Source: Gemmataceae bacterium
GTDB lineage: Bacteria > Planctomycetota > Planctomycetia > Gemmatales > Gemmataceae
DNA: 34,726 bases
Reading direction: 5' to 3'
Assembly (NCBI GenBank): GCA_020847555.1
Contig: JADLBT010000443.1
Location: 1 to 34,726 of the forward strand
Shown: piece by piece, positions 23,332-31,892 of the stretch
Position numbering within the stretch: the first letter of the stretch is position 1
Layout: each line of letters starts with the position of its first letter
Position numbers and translations under genes: made by a program
Notes under the pieces: model-generated
Databases searched by the model: none
What the model saw: the letters and a program-made list of their open reading frames with translations, nothing else
What the model was told of the DNA's origin: nothing

Positions 23332-25431
23332 ATGCAACGTGCCTGCTCGCGCCTGCTGTTCGTCGTGCTGGCCCTCGGACTCGCGGCCCTGCCCGCGTGG
23401 GGACAGGCGCCGGCCGGTCGGGCGACGCGCTCGTTCCAGCCCGGCGCGGCCGACCAGGCCCACGACACCCTCCGCTTCCTGCTCGGCCCCGGCGTGGTCA
23501 CCGACGCGAAGGACCAGTCGATCCGGCTGGCCGGGTCGGTACTCCTCACCGACGAGATGGGGACCACCGACTACCGCCAGACGGAGGCGCTCGGCGACCG
23601 CGTCCAGGTCAAGAAGGTGTTCGTGCTCGACAGCCCGCAGGTGAACGGCGCGGAGCTGTTCTTCTTCGGCAGCGCCAGGCAGGTGCGCGTTAACGGGGCG
23701 GAGGTGTCGCCGCCGCAGCGCCTCGTCTCGACCGGGTGGAATCGCGCCACGATCCCGGTCGAGGTGCTGCGCAAGGGCGAGAACGAGGTGATTTTGAGCG
23801 GCCGCGGGAGCCTGCTGCTGGAACCGGGGCGGGCGCCGGGCCGCAGTTACAAGAGCACCGACGGAGGCAAGACCTGGACGAACGAGGCGCTCGGCGCGAA
23901 GGGTGCCGGCCCGGGTGAGTACCTGATCCGCCTGCGCGTGGGCCGCCACCCGGCCCGCGGGTGGGCGACGTCGCAGCCATTCGACCTGTGGGCGGCGCGG
24001 ACCGGCGCGGTCGGGACGCCCGGCACGGTGGTCGCGCTCCGCAGCCTCGCCGCCCTGACGCGCGGGCAGCCCGACGGCACACGCCTGACTGTCTCGGTCC
24101 GGACCGGCACCACCCCCACCCCCGACGAGCAGAACTGGACCGGCTGGGTGCCGCTCGGCACGGATTACCGGCCGGACGGCGCGGCGCAACGGCACCGCTG
24201 GGTCCAGCTCAGGTTTGACCTCCAGACCACGCGCCCGCTCGCCACCCCGCGCGTGCCAGCCCGGTTCGACCTTGCGTTTGACTTCCAGCCCGACGCGGCC
24301 CCGTCGGACAAACTCACCGTCACCCCGCCGACCGGGCGGCCGCGCGCGATCCGCATCGGCTCGACGCGGTTTGTCTACCAGCCGCCTTCCCCGCGGGTGA
24401 AGCTGTTGCGCGAGCGCTACAAGCTCGACGACGTGATCGCCCCGGGCCAGACCGAGATGGAGCAGCTGATGCTGCTGCGCTACTGGGTGCGCAACCAGTG
24501 GCACACGGCGTGGAGCGGCCACCCGGCGCAGTGGATGCCGCCGTGGGACGCGCATATCATCCTGGAGAGCAAGGACCAGTCCGACTGCCTGACGATGTGT
24601 ACGCACTACGCGGCCGTATTCACCCAGTGCTGCCTCGCCCTGGGGTGGGACGCGCGCCACTGCATCCTCGACCACCACTGCGTCGCCGAGGTCTACGTCC
24701 GCCAGTTCGATAAGTGGGTGATGATGGACGCGGGCAACTCGGCCCAGCGCGCCGACGTGGGGCTGCACTTCGAGCGCGGCGGCGTCCCGCTCAGCGCCCT
24801 GGAACTGCATGTCGCGTATCGGGACGGCAAGACGGACGGCATCACCGTCCACTTCACGCCGCCGCCGTTGGCCGCGAAGCTCGCCTCCCTCTGCCGGCCC
24901 GTGCCCGGGGGGAAGAAGAAGTATCCGCCGGTGCCGGCCGCGGTCCCGGTCGCGGACCTGAAGAAATTCCCGGTCTGCGGCATCGAGAACTACCGCCGCT
25001 ACGCCTTCCCGGCCCGGAACAACTTCCTGGCATCCCTGGTGCCGGGCGAGCTGTACCAGGGGTGGTCGTCGTACTTCTACGACGGCTATTGCTGGGTGGG
25101 CGACTCGGCCGACGACCCGCGCATCTCACCGGAGTACTCGCACCCGCTTACGCCGACCCGGCCTCAGGACATCGACTGGACCCTCGCCTGGACGCGGATC
25201 CACCTGAGCAGGACGGGCAAGCCGGGCGAGCTGCGCGTCGATCTGGAGACGCACACGCCGAACCTGGCGCGGCTGGAGAAGCAGGGCGAGAAGGAGTCGG
25301 CGTGGCAGGCGACGTCGGTTTCGTTTGTGTGGCGGCTGCAGCCGGGCCGGAACGAGCTGGCGGTGCGCAGCGTCAACCAGTGGGGCAAGGCCGGCGCGGC
25401 GAGCCGCGTGCGGGTGGACTGGCAGCGCTGA
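23332..25431 (+). CDS. Secreted transglutaminase-like protein with an N-terminal beta domain
   Basis: The 699-aa product opens with a signal peptide (MQRACSRLLFVVLALGLAAL, cleavage near AWGQA). The N-terminal half looks like a carbohydrate-binding or GH2-type beta-sandwich (VKKVFVLDSPQVNGAELFFFG, WNRATIPVEVLRKGENEVIL). It is followed by one sialidase-type Asp box, STDGGKTW (residues 175-182). The central transglutaminase-like core has the catalytic Cys in MCTHYAAVF (Cys423), His in DHHCVAEVYV (about His449) and Asp in WVMMDAGN (Asp466). A beta-rich C-terminal region follows. Family knowledge: bacterial transglutaminase-like domains are usually cysteine proteases or amidases. The combination suggests an envelope or extracellular enzyme attached to glycans. 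Substrate unknown; monocistronic. Confidence 0.85.
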   Translation: MQRACSRLLFVVLALGLAALPAWGQAPAGRATRSFQPGAADQAHDTLRFLLGPGVVTDAKDQSIRLAGSVLLTDEMGTTDYRQTEALGDRVQVKKVFVLDSPQVNGAELFFFGSARQVRVNGAEVSPPQRLVSTGWNRATIPVEVLRKGENEVILSGRGSLLLEPGRAPGRSYKSTDGGKTWTNEALGAKGAGPGEYLIRLRVGRHPARGWATSQPFDLWAARTGAVGTPGTVVALRSLAALTRGQPDGTRLTVSVRTGTTPTPDEQNWTGWVPLGTDYRPDGAAQRHRWVQLRFDLQTTRPLATPRVPARFDLAFDFQPDAAPSDKLTVTPPTGRPRAIRIGSTRFVYQPPSPRVKLLRERYKLDDVIAPGQTEMEQLMLLRYWVRNQWHTAWSGHPAQWMPPWDAHIILESKDQSDCLTMCTHYAAVFTQCCLALGWDARHCILDHHCVAEVYVRQFDKWVMMDAGNSAQRADVGLHFERGGVPLSALELHVAYRDGKTDGITVHFTPPPLAAKLASLCRPVPGGKKKYPPVPAAVPVADLKKFPVCGIENYRRYAFPARNNFLASLVPGELYQGWSSYFYDGYCWVGDSADDPRISPEYSHPLTPTRPQDIDWTLAWTRIHLSRTGKPGELRVDLETHTPNLARLEKQGEKESAWQATSVSFVWRLQPGRNELAVRSVNQWGKAGAASRVRVDWQR

Positions 25432-25453
25432 AGGGTAGTTTGAGGGTTTTGCA

Positions 25454-25507
25454 GGAGGCGGCTCCGCCCGCCGATCTCTCGCCCAATCGGCAGGCGGAGC
25501 CGCCTCC
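25454..25507. terminator. Long bidirectional hairpin between convergent genes
   Basis: GGAGGCGGCTCCGCC (25454-25468) is exactly complementary to 25493-25507. CCGAT/ATCGG (25471-25475, 25486-25490) extend the stem. It lies 22 bases after the transglutaminase-like stop and 15 from the stop of the opposing oxoamine synthase gene. Confidence 0.65.
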
Positions 25508-25522
25508 CACAGCGCGCGGCCA

Positions 25523-26779
25523 TTACGCGGCGTGGTTCAGCGCGTCCGGCCCCGGCAGAGGGATGACCCGCTGAAGCTGCCGGAGGGCGTCGAGTAGCCC
25601 GTCGATCGACTCGGGCCAGTGATTGGCGTTCACCTGGATGCGCAGCACCCCGCCGTGGTACGGCACCGCCGGGAACGTTACCGACTGGATGTAGTACCCC
25701 GCCTCGAACAGCAGCCGGCCGGCGCTGAGGGTCGCTGCCTCGTCCCCGACCAGCACCGACACGATCGGCGTCTCGCCGCCGAGGACTGCCAGCCCGAGCC
25801 GGTTCGCCCCGTCGATCAGCCGGCGCAGGTTCGCCTTCAGCCGGTCCGCCAGCAGGTCGTACTCCGGTGACATCAGGATGTCACAGACGGCGCAGACCCC
25901 TTCCAGGTACGGCGGCGGGACCGGGCCGCCGAAGATGTACGTGTTCGAGCGCATCTTCAGCAGCCGCTGGAACTCCCGGGTGCAGCCGATGAACCCGCCG
26001 GCGCACGAGAACGCCTTCGACAGCGACCCGACGACGAACGTGTTGTCGTAGTTGCCCAGCGCGTCCAGCACGGTGCCGCGCCCCCGCCGGCCGAGGACGC
26101 CGGTGCCGTGGGCGTCGTCCACGTACAGGACCGCGCGGCTCCGCTGGCACACCTCGTTCAGCGCCTTCAGCGGCGGCAGGGCGCCGGTCATGCTGTAGAC
26201 GCCGTCGATCGCCACGACCGCGACCCGGTAGTCGCCGGCCTCCCGCAGCGCCCGCTCCAGGTCGAGCGGGTCGCCGTGCGCGAACGGCAGTAGCCGCACC
26301 CCGTTCGCGCGGGCGACCTTCGCCCCCTCCTGGATGGAGTTGTGGGCGTGCTCGTCCACGACCAGCACGTCCCGCCGCCCGACCAGGCCGGGGATGGCGC
26401 CCAGGTTCGCCAGCGTCACCGACGGGTAGATGAGCGTCGCCTCGACGCCGAGCCACTGCGCCAACTTCTCCTCGGCGTCAACGTTCGCCCGGACCGACGC
26501 GAACGCCCGCGACGCGCCATTGTGGGTGCCCCACTTCCCGACCCCGCGGACGACCGCTTCCCGGACGCGCGGATCCTGGTCCAGCCCCAGGAAGCTGTCG
26601 GACCCGAAGTTCACGACCCGGCGGCCGTTGACGACCATGCCGCGGTGAGCGTCCATCTCCTCGACGACGACGTCCTTGAGGTGGCAGTCGGGGAACTGCT
26701 GGGCGAAGTGCTCGATGAAGCGGACCAGGCCGTGCTGGCGGACCGCGTGGGCCAGTGTCTGCATCGGTGCGTCGTGCAT
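25523..26779 (-). CDS. Alpha-oxoamine synthase family PLP enzyme (BioF/KBL/SPT-like)
   Basis: The 418-aa protein has the fold-type I landmarks: FGSDSFLGL (58-66), GTHNGASRAF (84-93), DEHAHNSIQEG (142-152), VYVDDAHGTGVLGRRG (218-233, with Asp221/222 and His224), and the PLP lysine in GSLSKAFSCAGGFIG (Lys255). Family knowledge: condensation of an amino acid with an acyl-CoA, as in 8-amino-7-oxononanoate synthase, 2-amino-3-ketobutyrate CoA ligase, 5-aminolevulinate synthase or serine palmitoyltransferase. The N-terminal about 45 residues and HNGASRAF are unlike textbook BioF, and no biotin genes are near. A lipid or sphingolipid-type role is possible but unproven. It follows the ABC exporter-like gene on the same strand, with a hairpin between them. 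No export signal. Confidence 0.85.
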   Translation of the reverse strand: MHDAPMQTLAHAVRQHGLVRFIEHFAQQFPDCHLKDVVVEEMDAHRGMVVNGRRVVNFGSDSFLGLDQDPRVREAVVRGVGKWGTHNGASRAFASVRANVDAEEKLAQWLGVEATLIYPSVTLANLGAIPGLVGRRDVLVVDEHAHNSIQEGAKVARANGVRLLPFAHGDPLDLERALREAGDYRVAVVAIDGVYSMTGALPPLKALNEVCQRSRAVLYVDDAHGTGVLGRRGRGTVLDALGNYDNTFVVGSLSKAFSCAGGFIGCTREFQRLLKMRSNTYIFGGPVPPPYLEGVCAVCDILMSPEYDLLADRLKANLRRLIDGANRLGLAVLGGETPIVSVLVGDEAATLSAGRLLFEAGYYIQSVTFPAVPYHGGVLRIQVNANHWPESIDGLLDALRQLQRVIPLPGPDALNHAA

Positions 26780-26847
26780 GCCTCTTCCCGCGCTCGGTAT
26801 CGGCCGCGCACCGGAGCGCGGGCCGATTGATTCTGGCAGGTTACCCG

Positions 26848-26892
26848 CCGCGAGCGCCAGCGCGCGGGCTAACCGCCCGCCGGCGCTCGCGG
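26848..26892. terminator. Hairpin after the ABC exporter-like gene
   Basis: CCGCGAGCGCC (26848-26858) pairs with GGCGCTCGCGG (26882-26892). An inner GCGGGC/GCCCGC stem (26864-26869, 26875-26880) caps it. It lies 5 bases past the ABC stop on the minus strand and shares the CGAGCGCCAGCGCG motif with the 23128-23180 hairpin. Confidence 0.6.
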
Positions 26893-26896
26893 TGAG

Positions 26897-29335
26897 TTAC
26901 TCCGCCTTGACGCCTACCGCCGACGGGCCGCCGAGGATACCGGCGAACTCGTTGAACTCCAGGTACTGGAGGTGGCGGTACAACTCGTACTCCTTGAGCA
27001 GTTCGCGATGGTCGCCGCGCGCCTCGATCCGCCCGTTGTACAGGAGGAAGACCGTGTCACAGTGGCGGATCGTCGAAAGGCGGTGCGGCAGGAAGATCGT
27101 CGTCCGGCCCGGGAGCACCCGGGCGAACGTGTCGTCGAGCAGCGCCTTGGTGTTCTCGTCGAGCGGTTGGGCCGGCTCCTCGATGATCAGCAGGGCCGGG
27201 TCGCGCAGGATGGCCCGGGCGAGGGCGATGCGGAACTGTTCGCCCGGCTTGAGCGCGTACCCCAGCTCGCCGATGGGCGTTTCGTACCCCTGCGGCAGCT
27301 TCTGGATGAACTGATGGGCGTGGGCCGTCTTGGCCGCCTCGATGATCTTCGGCAACGTGGACGCCGGATCGCCGCAGCCGATGTTGTTCGCGACTGTGTC
27401 GTTGAACACCAGATTGTGCTGCATCACGATGGCGATCTGGGCTCGCAACGAGTCGAGCGTCACCCAGCGCAGGTTGTGGCTGTCGATGCGGATCTCGCCG
27501 GACGACGGGTCGAGGAAGCGCGGGATCAGGTAGACCAGGGCGTGCTTCTCCATGTCGTCCGGGCCGACGAGGGCGACCCGCTGCCCGGCCTGAACGGTCA
27601 GGCTGACGCCGTCCAGCAGCTTGCGGCCGGTGCCGGGTTCGTGCAGGGTGACGTTGTCGAACTCCAGCCGCTTGGCCAGCGGCGAGAGGAACTCGGCCTC
27701 CACGACCTGGCCGACGCCGCCGGGCCGGTCGAGGAACTTGAAGACGGCGACGGCCGAGTCGCGTCCGCGGCGCACCACGCGCCGGTTCTCCAGCCACTGG
27801 ACCGTCGGCCAGTACAGGCTGACCAGCGCGGTCGCCAGGACGACGGCACTGGTCACACTGATCTGGCCGTTCAGGATGACGATGCCGACGACGTACAGCA
27901 GGATCAGGACGGCGAACAGACCCATGAATCCCAGGACCGGGCGGTAGATCGCCTCGCCCCGGTAGCGGCGCGTCTGGGCGGACGCATATCGGGCCAGCTG
28001 GCGCTCGACACGCGACTGGTTGAACAACTCCATCAGGTAGACCTTCACCAGCCGCATCATCATCAGGCTCTCCTGCAGCAGGGAGAGCTGCTCGGCGGCC
28101 CGGTGGGCGGCCGCCCGGCCGCGGCGGCGGAAGTAGGCGGCCACCTGCCCGCCGACCAGCCAGACGAGGACCGCGAAAAGCAGGAACGCCAGCGCCAGCC
28201 AGAAGTTGACCATCAGGGCGAAGACGAGCAGGAGGATAAACTTGGCCGGCTCCCGGAACACCACGGTCAGCCAGGCAAACAGCCCGTCGTGGACCGCCTC
28301 GACGTGGCGCGTGGAAACCCCGACTGCCTCCGCCGGGCCGAGGGCGCGCACGGCCAGCGTGCCCAGCCGGTAGGTGTGGTGGTAGACAGCCCGGCGCAGC
28401 CGGGTAGTCGCCTCGGCGGTGGCGAGGGTCGCCATGTACGTGCCGCCAAACAGACACAGAGCCCGCAGCAGGGCGACGCCGACGGCGACCAGCAACAGCC
28501 CGGTCAGGTAACTAAGGAACCCGCTCGCCCACGCCCACTCGTTCCAGCTGGCGAGCGCCGCCAGAAGCCCGCCGTCGGCCCGGTTGCGGGTGCCGACGAC
28601 GGTGCTGAGCAGGCCGACGTCGCGCACGTCGTGCATCAGGGCCGCGTCCGTCCCGAGCTGCTTGACGCCGTCCGGCAGCCGCTTGCTTTCGTCCCCGCGG
28701 CTGGGGGTTCCGTTCACGAAGTGGTCGCGAAGCTTGTCCGCCGCCTCGGTCCCGACCGCGTCACGCAGGTAACGGTCCAGGTGGACGCGCCAGAGTACCT
28801 CGTGTCGCAGCTCGCGCTCGCGCGGCTCCAGTTTGGACGGGTCGCGGAGGCAGAGTTTCGTGAGTTCCTCGGCCCGGCCCTCCTCGACGCCGACCGCCCT
28901 GACCGCGCCGAGGAGTCCGAGGGCGCGCTCGGCGGTCGCGTCCGTTGGCCCCGCCGGCGGGGCCGACCCGGCACTTTCGCCCGGCTCCCGGACCCCGGCT
29001 TCCTTGAGGAACTGCTTCCACCCGGCGCGCAACTCCTTGCTGTGTTCGCTCTTCGGATCCAGCTCCTTCAGCGCGTCCCGGCCGTCGGCCGGGGTGAAGT
29101 GCGCCAGCGGCTCCTTCCACTGCTCGCGGAAGGTGGCGCGCTGCTGGGACGGGAGGTGCTGGTAGGCCGGGATGTGGCCGCGGTTAATCGCCAGGTCGGC
29201 GAACAGACCGAGGACCATCAGCAGCAGGACGTAGAGCACTCCGGTCAGGACCGCCGCCACGAGGGCAGACCACTTCGCGACCGGGTGGTAATTGAGAAAG
29301 GTCCGGGCCCGGGCAAAAGCGGCTCGTTGGTCCAT
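26897..29335 (-). CDS. ABC exporter-like protein with a degenerate nucleotide-binding domain
   Basis: The 812-aa protein starts with a membrane segment (about residues 22-45), then a large Pro/Glu/Lys-rich soluble insert (about 50-265). The type IV exporter membrane domain follows (about 268-530), and a C-terminal nucleotide-binding domain (about 555-800). Where Walker A should read GxxGxGKS/T it has GPDDMEKH (591-598): only the first Gly and the Lys remain. The signature LSGGQ is replaced by LKPGEQ. Walker B is LLIIEE (Asp to Glu at 719, catalytic Glu720 kept). The Q-loop (VMQHNLVFNDTVANNI) and H-switch (FLPHRLSTIRH) are intact. ATP hydrolysis by a homodimer is doubtful; it may be a regulatory or heterodimeric partner. 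It follows the ABC-2 permease by 69 bases. Confidence 0.85.
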   Translation of the reverse strand: MDQRAAFARARTFLNYHPVAKWSALVAAVLTGVLYVLLLMVLGLFADLAINRGHIPAYQHLPSQQRATFREQWKEPLAHFTPADGRDALKELDPKSEHSKELRAGWKQFLKEAGVREPGESAGSAPPAGPTDATAERALGLLGAVRAVGVEEGRAEELTKLCLRDPSKLEPRERELRHEVLWRVHLDRYLRDAVGTEAADKLRDHFVNGTPSRGDESKRLPDGVKQLGTDAALMHDVRDVGLLSTVVGTRNRADGGLLAALASWNEWAWASGFLSYLTGLLLVAVGVALLRALCLFGGTYMATLATAEATTRLRRAVYHHTYRLGTLAVRALGPAEAVGVSTRHVEAVHDGLFAWLTVVFREPAKFILLLVFALMVNFWLALAFLLFAVLVWLVGGQVAAYFRRRGRAAAHRAAEQLSLLQESLMMMRLVKVYLMELFNQSRVERQLARYASAQTRRYRGEAIYRPVLGFMGLFAVLILLYVVGIVILNGQISVTSAVVLATALVSLYWPTVQWLENRRVVRRGRDSAVAVFKFLDRPGGVGQVVEAEFLSPLAKRLEFDNVTLHEPGTGRKLLDGVSLTVQAGQRVALVGPDDMEKHALVYLIPRFLDPSSGEIRIDSHNLRWVTLDSLRAQIAIVMQHNLVFNDTVANNIGCGDPASTLPKIIEAAKTAHAHQFIQKLPQGYETPIGELGYALKPGEQFRIALARAILRDPALLIIEEPAQPLDENTKALLDDTFARVLPGRTTIFLPHRLSTIRHCDTVFLLYNGRIEARGDHRELLKEYELYRHLQYLEFNEFAGILGGPSAVGVKAE

Positions 29336-29404
29336 AGGTACGACAGGACGAAACAGGGAGAAGTTTCTCCGTTCAGGGCCACTCCCCTGGCGCCGCGAGC
29401 GACG

Positions 29405-30610
29405 TCACGCCAGATCGCGATCCTCGAAGAGAATCAGCCCGAACAGCAGCGCGATTGCCGTGTACATGACAGCGTACAGCGACACGTTGGCGGTGTACAG
29501 AGCAAAGTCAGCCGGCGGCAGAGGAGCGTCGCGCACGATGGTCGCTCCGAGGCTGAAATGCTCCAATCCGGGCAGGATCGTGTCGAACACCTGAGCCATG
29601 AACTCGACGAGCCGGCTGCGGCCGCGCGAGACGGCTAGCAGCACCGGCGTGAGGTGGCCGAGGAAGTAGAAGGCGATGCAGATCGGCACGTTCACCATCA
29701 TCGGGATGCGCGTCGCCAGGGCGGTCGCGATGGCGAGCAGGACCATGACCTGACAGGAGACAATGGTCAGACCCGGCAGGACGCTGACCGAGTCGTCGAA
29801 CCACAGCCCCAGGCCGCGCACGAAGCCGGCCGCCTCGCCGGCCGGGACGTTCTCGTTGACGAATCGAAGCACCCACGCCGGGTCGGCGACCCGGTCCTTG
29901 GGGTCGATCGGTGGGTCGAGGTTCTGCTTGAACAGAAACATCCACACCAGGAACCACCCCAGCAGCGACACCATCACCAGCGACGCCATCAGGAACCCGG
30001 CGAACTTGCCGAGCAGGAACTGGCGGCGCGACACCGGCTTGCTCATCAGCGTGATGGCGGTCCGGCCCTCGATCTCCTCGCTGACGGACGAACTGCCGGC
30101 GATGATGGCGAAGACGACGGTGAACAGCATGATCACGTCGTACCCCAGCTCCTTGACCATTTTGAGGTCTTCGCCGAGGGTGAAGTACGGCAGGAGCGGG
30201 ATGACCCACATCAGGAACAGCGCCAAACCGAACAGCATCCAGAACATCGGCTGGCGGAGGCTCTCGCGGAACGCTGCCAGGGCGACGGCCCCGCCCTTGG
30301 CCCACAGCAGGAGCAGCAGGCCGAACACGAGGACGAAGAAGTCCGCACTCAGCTGGATCTGGAGGATCGCGCCGTACAACCGGCCGAACGCGCCCAGGGT
30401 ATCGCGCTCGTTATTGGCGCCGAGCAGAAAGGCGAGGGCCGCACCCCCGGCGACGACTCCGGCCGCGCCCCACACCCAGGTCACGGGCCGCCGGATCAGG
30501 GCCAGGAACCCGCGGTAGTCCAGGGCGGCGAGCCACGGCACGGCGGCCGCCAGCTGGATCAGGGCCAGGATGGAGCAGGTCAGCAGCAGAGTAACGAACG
30601 ACGGTTCCAT
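29405..30610 (-). CDS. ABC-2 type transporter permease
   Basis: The 401-aa integral membrane protein begins with a hydrophobic segment (MEPSFVTLLLTCSILALIQL). About six predicted membrane spans follow, including FFVLVFGLLLLLWA and FWMLFGLALFLMWVIPLL. The segment SSSVSEEIEGRTAITLMSKPVSRRQFLLGKFAGFLMASLVMV is the classic ABC-2 permease motif that docks to the ATPase. Family knowledge: half of an exporter for polysaccharide, lipid or drug-like compounds, needing a separate ATP-binding subunit. No separate ATPase is adjacent; the next gene is the exporter-like protein with the degenerate domain. It starts 21 bases after acylphosphatase and is probably cotranscribed with it. Confidence 0.88.
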   Translation of the reverse strand: MEPSFVTLLLTCSILALIQLAAAVPWLAALDYRGFLALIRRPVTWVWGAAGVVAGGAALAFLLGANNERDTLGAFGRLYGAILQIQLSADFFVLVFGLLLLLWAKGGAVALAAFRESLRQPMFWMLFGLALFLMWVIPLLPYFTLGEDLKMVKELGYDVIMLFTVVFAIIAGSSSVSEEIEGRTAITLMSKPVSRRQFLLGKFAGFLMASLVMVSLLGWFLVWMFLFKQNLDPPIDPKDRVADPAWVLRFVNENVPAGEAAGFVRGLGLWFDDSVSVLPGLTIVSCQVMVLLAIATALATRIPMMVNVPICIAFYFLGHLTPVLLAVSRGRSRLVEFMAQVFDTILPGLEHFSLGATIVRDAPLPPADFALYTANVSLYAVMYTAIALLFGLILFEDRDLA

Positions 30611-30631
30611 GATGGTGCGCGTCGGAGGCGG

Positions 30632-30901
30632 TCAGCGGCGGATCGTGAAGCCGCGGTGACCGCCGGGGGGTTCGTCGTGGATCGTCCGGTTCTCGATGTA
30701 GCCGGCCAGCTGACGCTCGACCGCGCCGAGGAAGCGCTCGACCTCGTCGGCCTGCCCCTCGGCGACCAGTTCCACCGTGCCGTCGGGGAGGTTACGAACG
30801 GAACCGGCGACGGCGAAGGACTCGGCAACCCGTCGGGTCGAGTAACGGAAGCCGACGCCCTGAACCGTCCCGGAATAGATCGCGCGCTTGCACACGGTCA
30901 T
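30632..30901 (-). CDS. acyP: Acylphosphatase
   Basis: The 89-aa protein is the usual length for the family. GTVQGVGFRYSTRR (11-24) carries the phosphate-binding loop with the catalytic Arg19, and GSVRNLPDGTVELVAEG (33-49) carries the catalytic Asn37. Family knowledge: hydrolysis of acyl phosphates such as acetyl or carbamoyl phosphate, in the cytosol. AAGAGG lies upstream of the ATG. It sits between NAD kinase (58 bases upstream, with a hairpin between) and the ABC-2 permease (21 bases downstream), a grouping without an obvious metabolic link. Confidence 0.93.
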   Translation of the reverse strand: MTVCKRAIYSGTVQGVGFRYSTRRVAESFAVAGSVRNLPDGTVELVAEGQADEVERFLGAVERQLAGYIENRTIHDEPPGGHRGFTIRR

Positions 30902-30915
30902 GAGTAGCGCCTCTT

Positions 30916-30945
30916 CGTGGGGCAGGCATTCCTGCCTGCCCCACG
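30916..30945. terminator. 13-bp hairpin between nadK and acylphosphatase
   Basis: CGTGGGGCAGGCA (30916-30928) is exactly complementary to 30933-30945 around a TTCC loop. It lies 14 bases after the nadK stop on the minus strand, so transcription may end or be attenuated here before acylphosphatase. The GTGGGGCAGGCA...TGCCTGCCCCAC palindrome resembles dispersed repeats of planctomycete genomes as I recall them. Confidence 0.6.
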
Positions 30946-30959
30946 GGGGCCGCTGTGGC

Positions 30960-31838
30960 CTATACGTCGCCGGGCGGTTCAGGGTTCGCCCGGTAGTTCG
31001 GCCCGGCCCCCCAGCGGAGCTTGTCGCGCAGTGTCCGGTAGAAGCTGTGGCCCGGCACCTTGACCAGGCCGAACGACACCGGCGCCCGCCGGATCACGAT
31101 CCGGTGTTGTGGCGACAGCGGGAACGTCTCCTGGCCGTCCACGATCAGGATGGCCTCGCTGCCGTCGCGCGGCATGGTGATGGTGTAGACCATATCGGCG
31201 GAATCGACCACCGGGCGGTAGGTAAGGGTGTGCGGACAGATGGGCGTGATGACGAACGCCTGCAGCTCCTGGCTGAGGATCGGCCCGCCGGCCGACAGGC
31301 TGTGGGCCGTCGAACCGACCGGGGTACTGACGATCAGGCCGTCGCCGCTGAACCGGGCGACGATGTTCCCGTCCACCGCCAGGTCGAGATCGAGCATGCG
31401 GACCGGCGGGGCAGTGTGGAACAGCACCTCGTTCAGACCCAGCAGCGGGCGCCTGGGGAGGACCGGGTCGGAGGAGCCGTCCTTCTCGACCAGGCACTCG
31501 AACATGAGCGGGTGGGTGACGCGGTAGTCGCCGCGTAGTACCTGCGGGAAGCTCGCCCGCAGCGCGTCGGGGCTCAGGTCGGCGAGGAACCCGAGGCGGC
31601 CGAGGTTGACGCCGAGAACGGGGGTCTGGCGGTAGCCCATCTGGCGCGCGGCGCGGAGGATGGCGCCGTCGCCGCCGAGCACGAGGGCGATGTCGGCGGC
31701 GGGGAGGGTGGCGAGGTCGCACTCCTGGAACAGATCGCAAACGAGAACCTCACAGCGCTCCCGCAGGAAGGGCAGCAAGCGGTCGGCCTCCTCGCGGACG
31801 CCGGCCCGGTGGGCGTTGCCCAGCACATAAAGTTTCAC
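30960..31838 (-). CDS. nadK: NAD(+)/NADH kinase
   Basis: The 292-aa protein uses a GTG start at 31838 with GGGAG upstream. Conserved features are the GGDG motif in ALVLGGDGAILRAAR (Gly55-Gly58, Asp57), GRLGFLADLSPD, the NE pair in LLGLNEVLFH, and SGDGLIVSTPVGSTAHSLSAGGPIL, which binds the nicotinamide ribose and substrate. Family knowledge: ATP- or polyphosphate-dependent phosphorylation of NAD to NADP in the cytosol. It is the first gene of the minus-strand run that continues with acylphosphatase, though a hairpin separates them. The small membrane-protein gene lies upstream on the same strand. Confidence 0.95.
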   Translation of the reverse strand: MKLYVLGNAHRAGVREEADRLLPFLRERCEVLVCDLFQECDLATLPAADIALVLGGDGAILRAARQMGYRQTPVLGVNLGRLGFLADLSPDALRASFPQVLRGDYRVTHPLMFECLVEKDGSSDPVLPRRPLLGLNEVLFHTAPPVRMLDLDLAVDGNIVARFSGDGLIVSTPVGSTAHSLSAGGPILSQELQAFVITPICPHTLTYRPVVDSADMVYTITMPRDGSEAILIVDGQETFPLSPQHRIVIRRAPVSFGLVKVPGHSFYRTLRDKLRWGAGPNYRANPEPPGDV

Positions 31839-31892
31839 GGTGATACTCCCGTTCTCCCGGAGCCCCCACGCGCCCGGCGCTGGGTTGCGCGC

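Noticed and set aside
26972..29638. An 888-aa plus-strand frame opposite the ABC gene
   Set aside because: Its composition (long Gln/Asp/Val runs) is that of antisense to a GC-rich gene; the minus-strand frame has clear membrane and ABC features.
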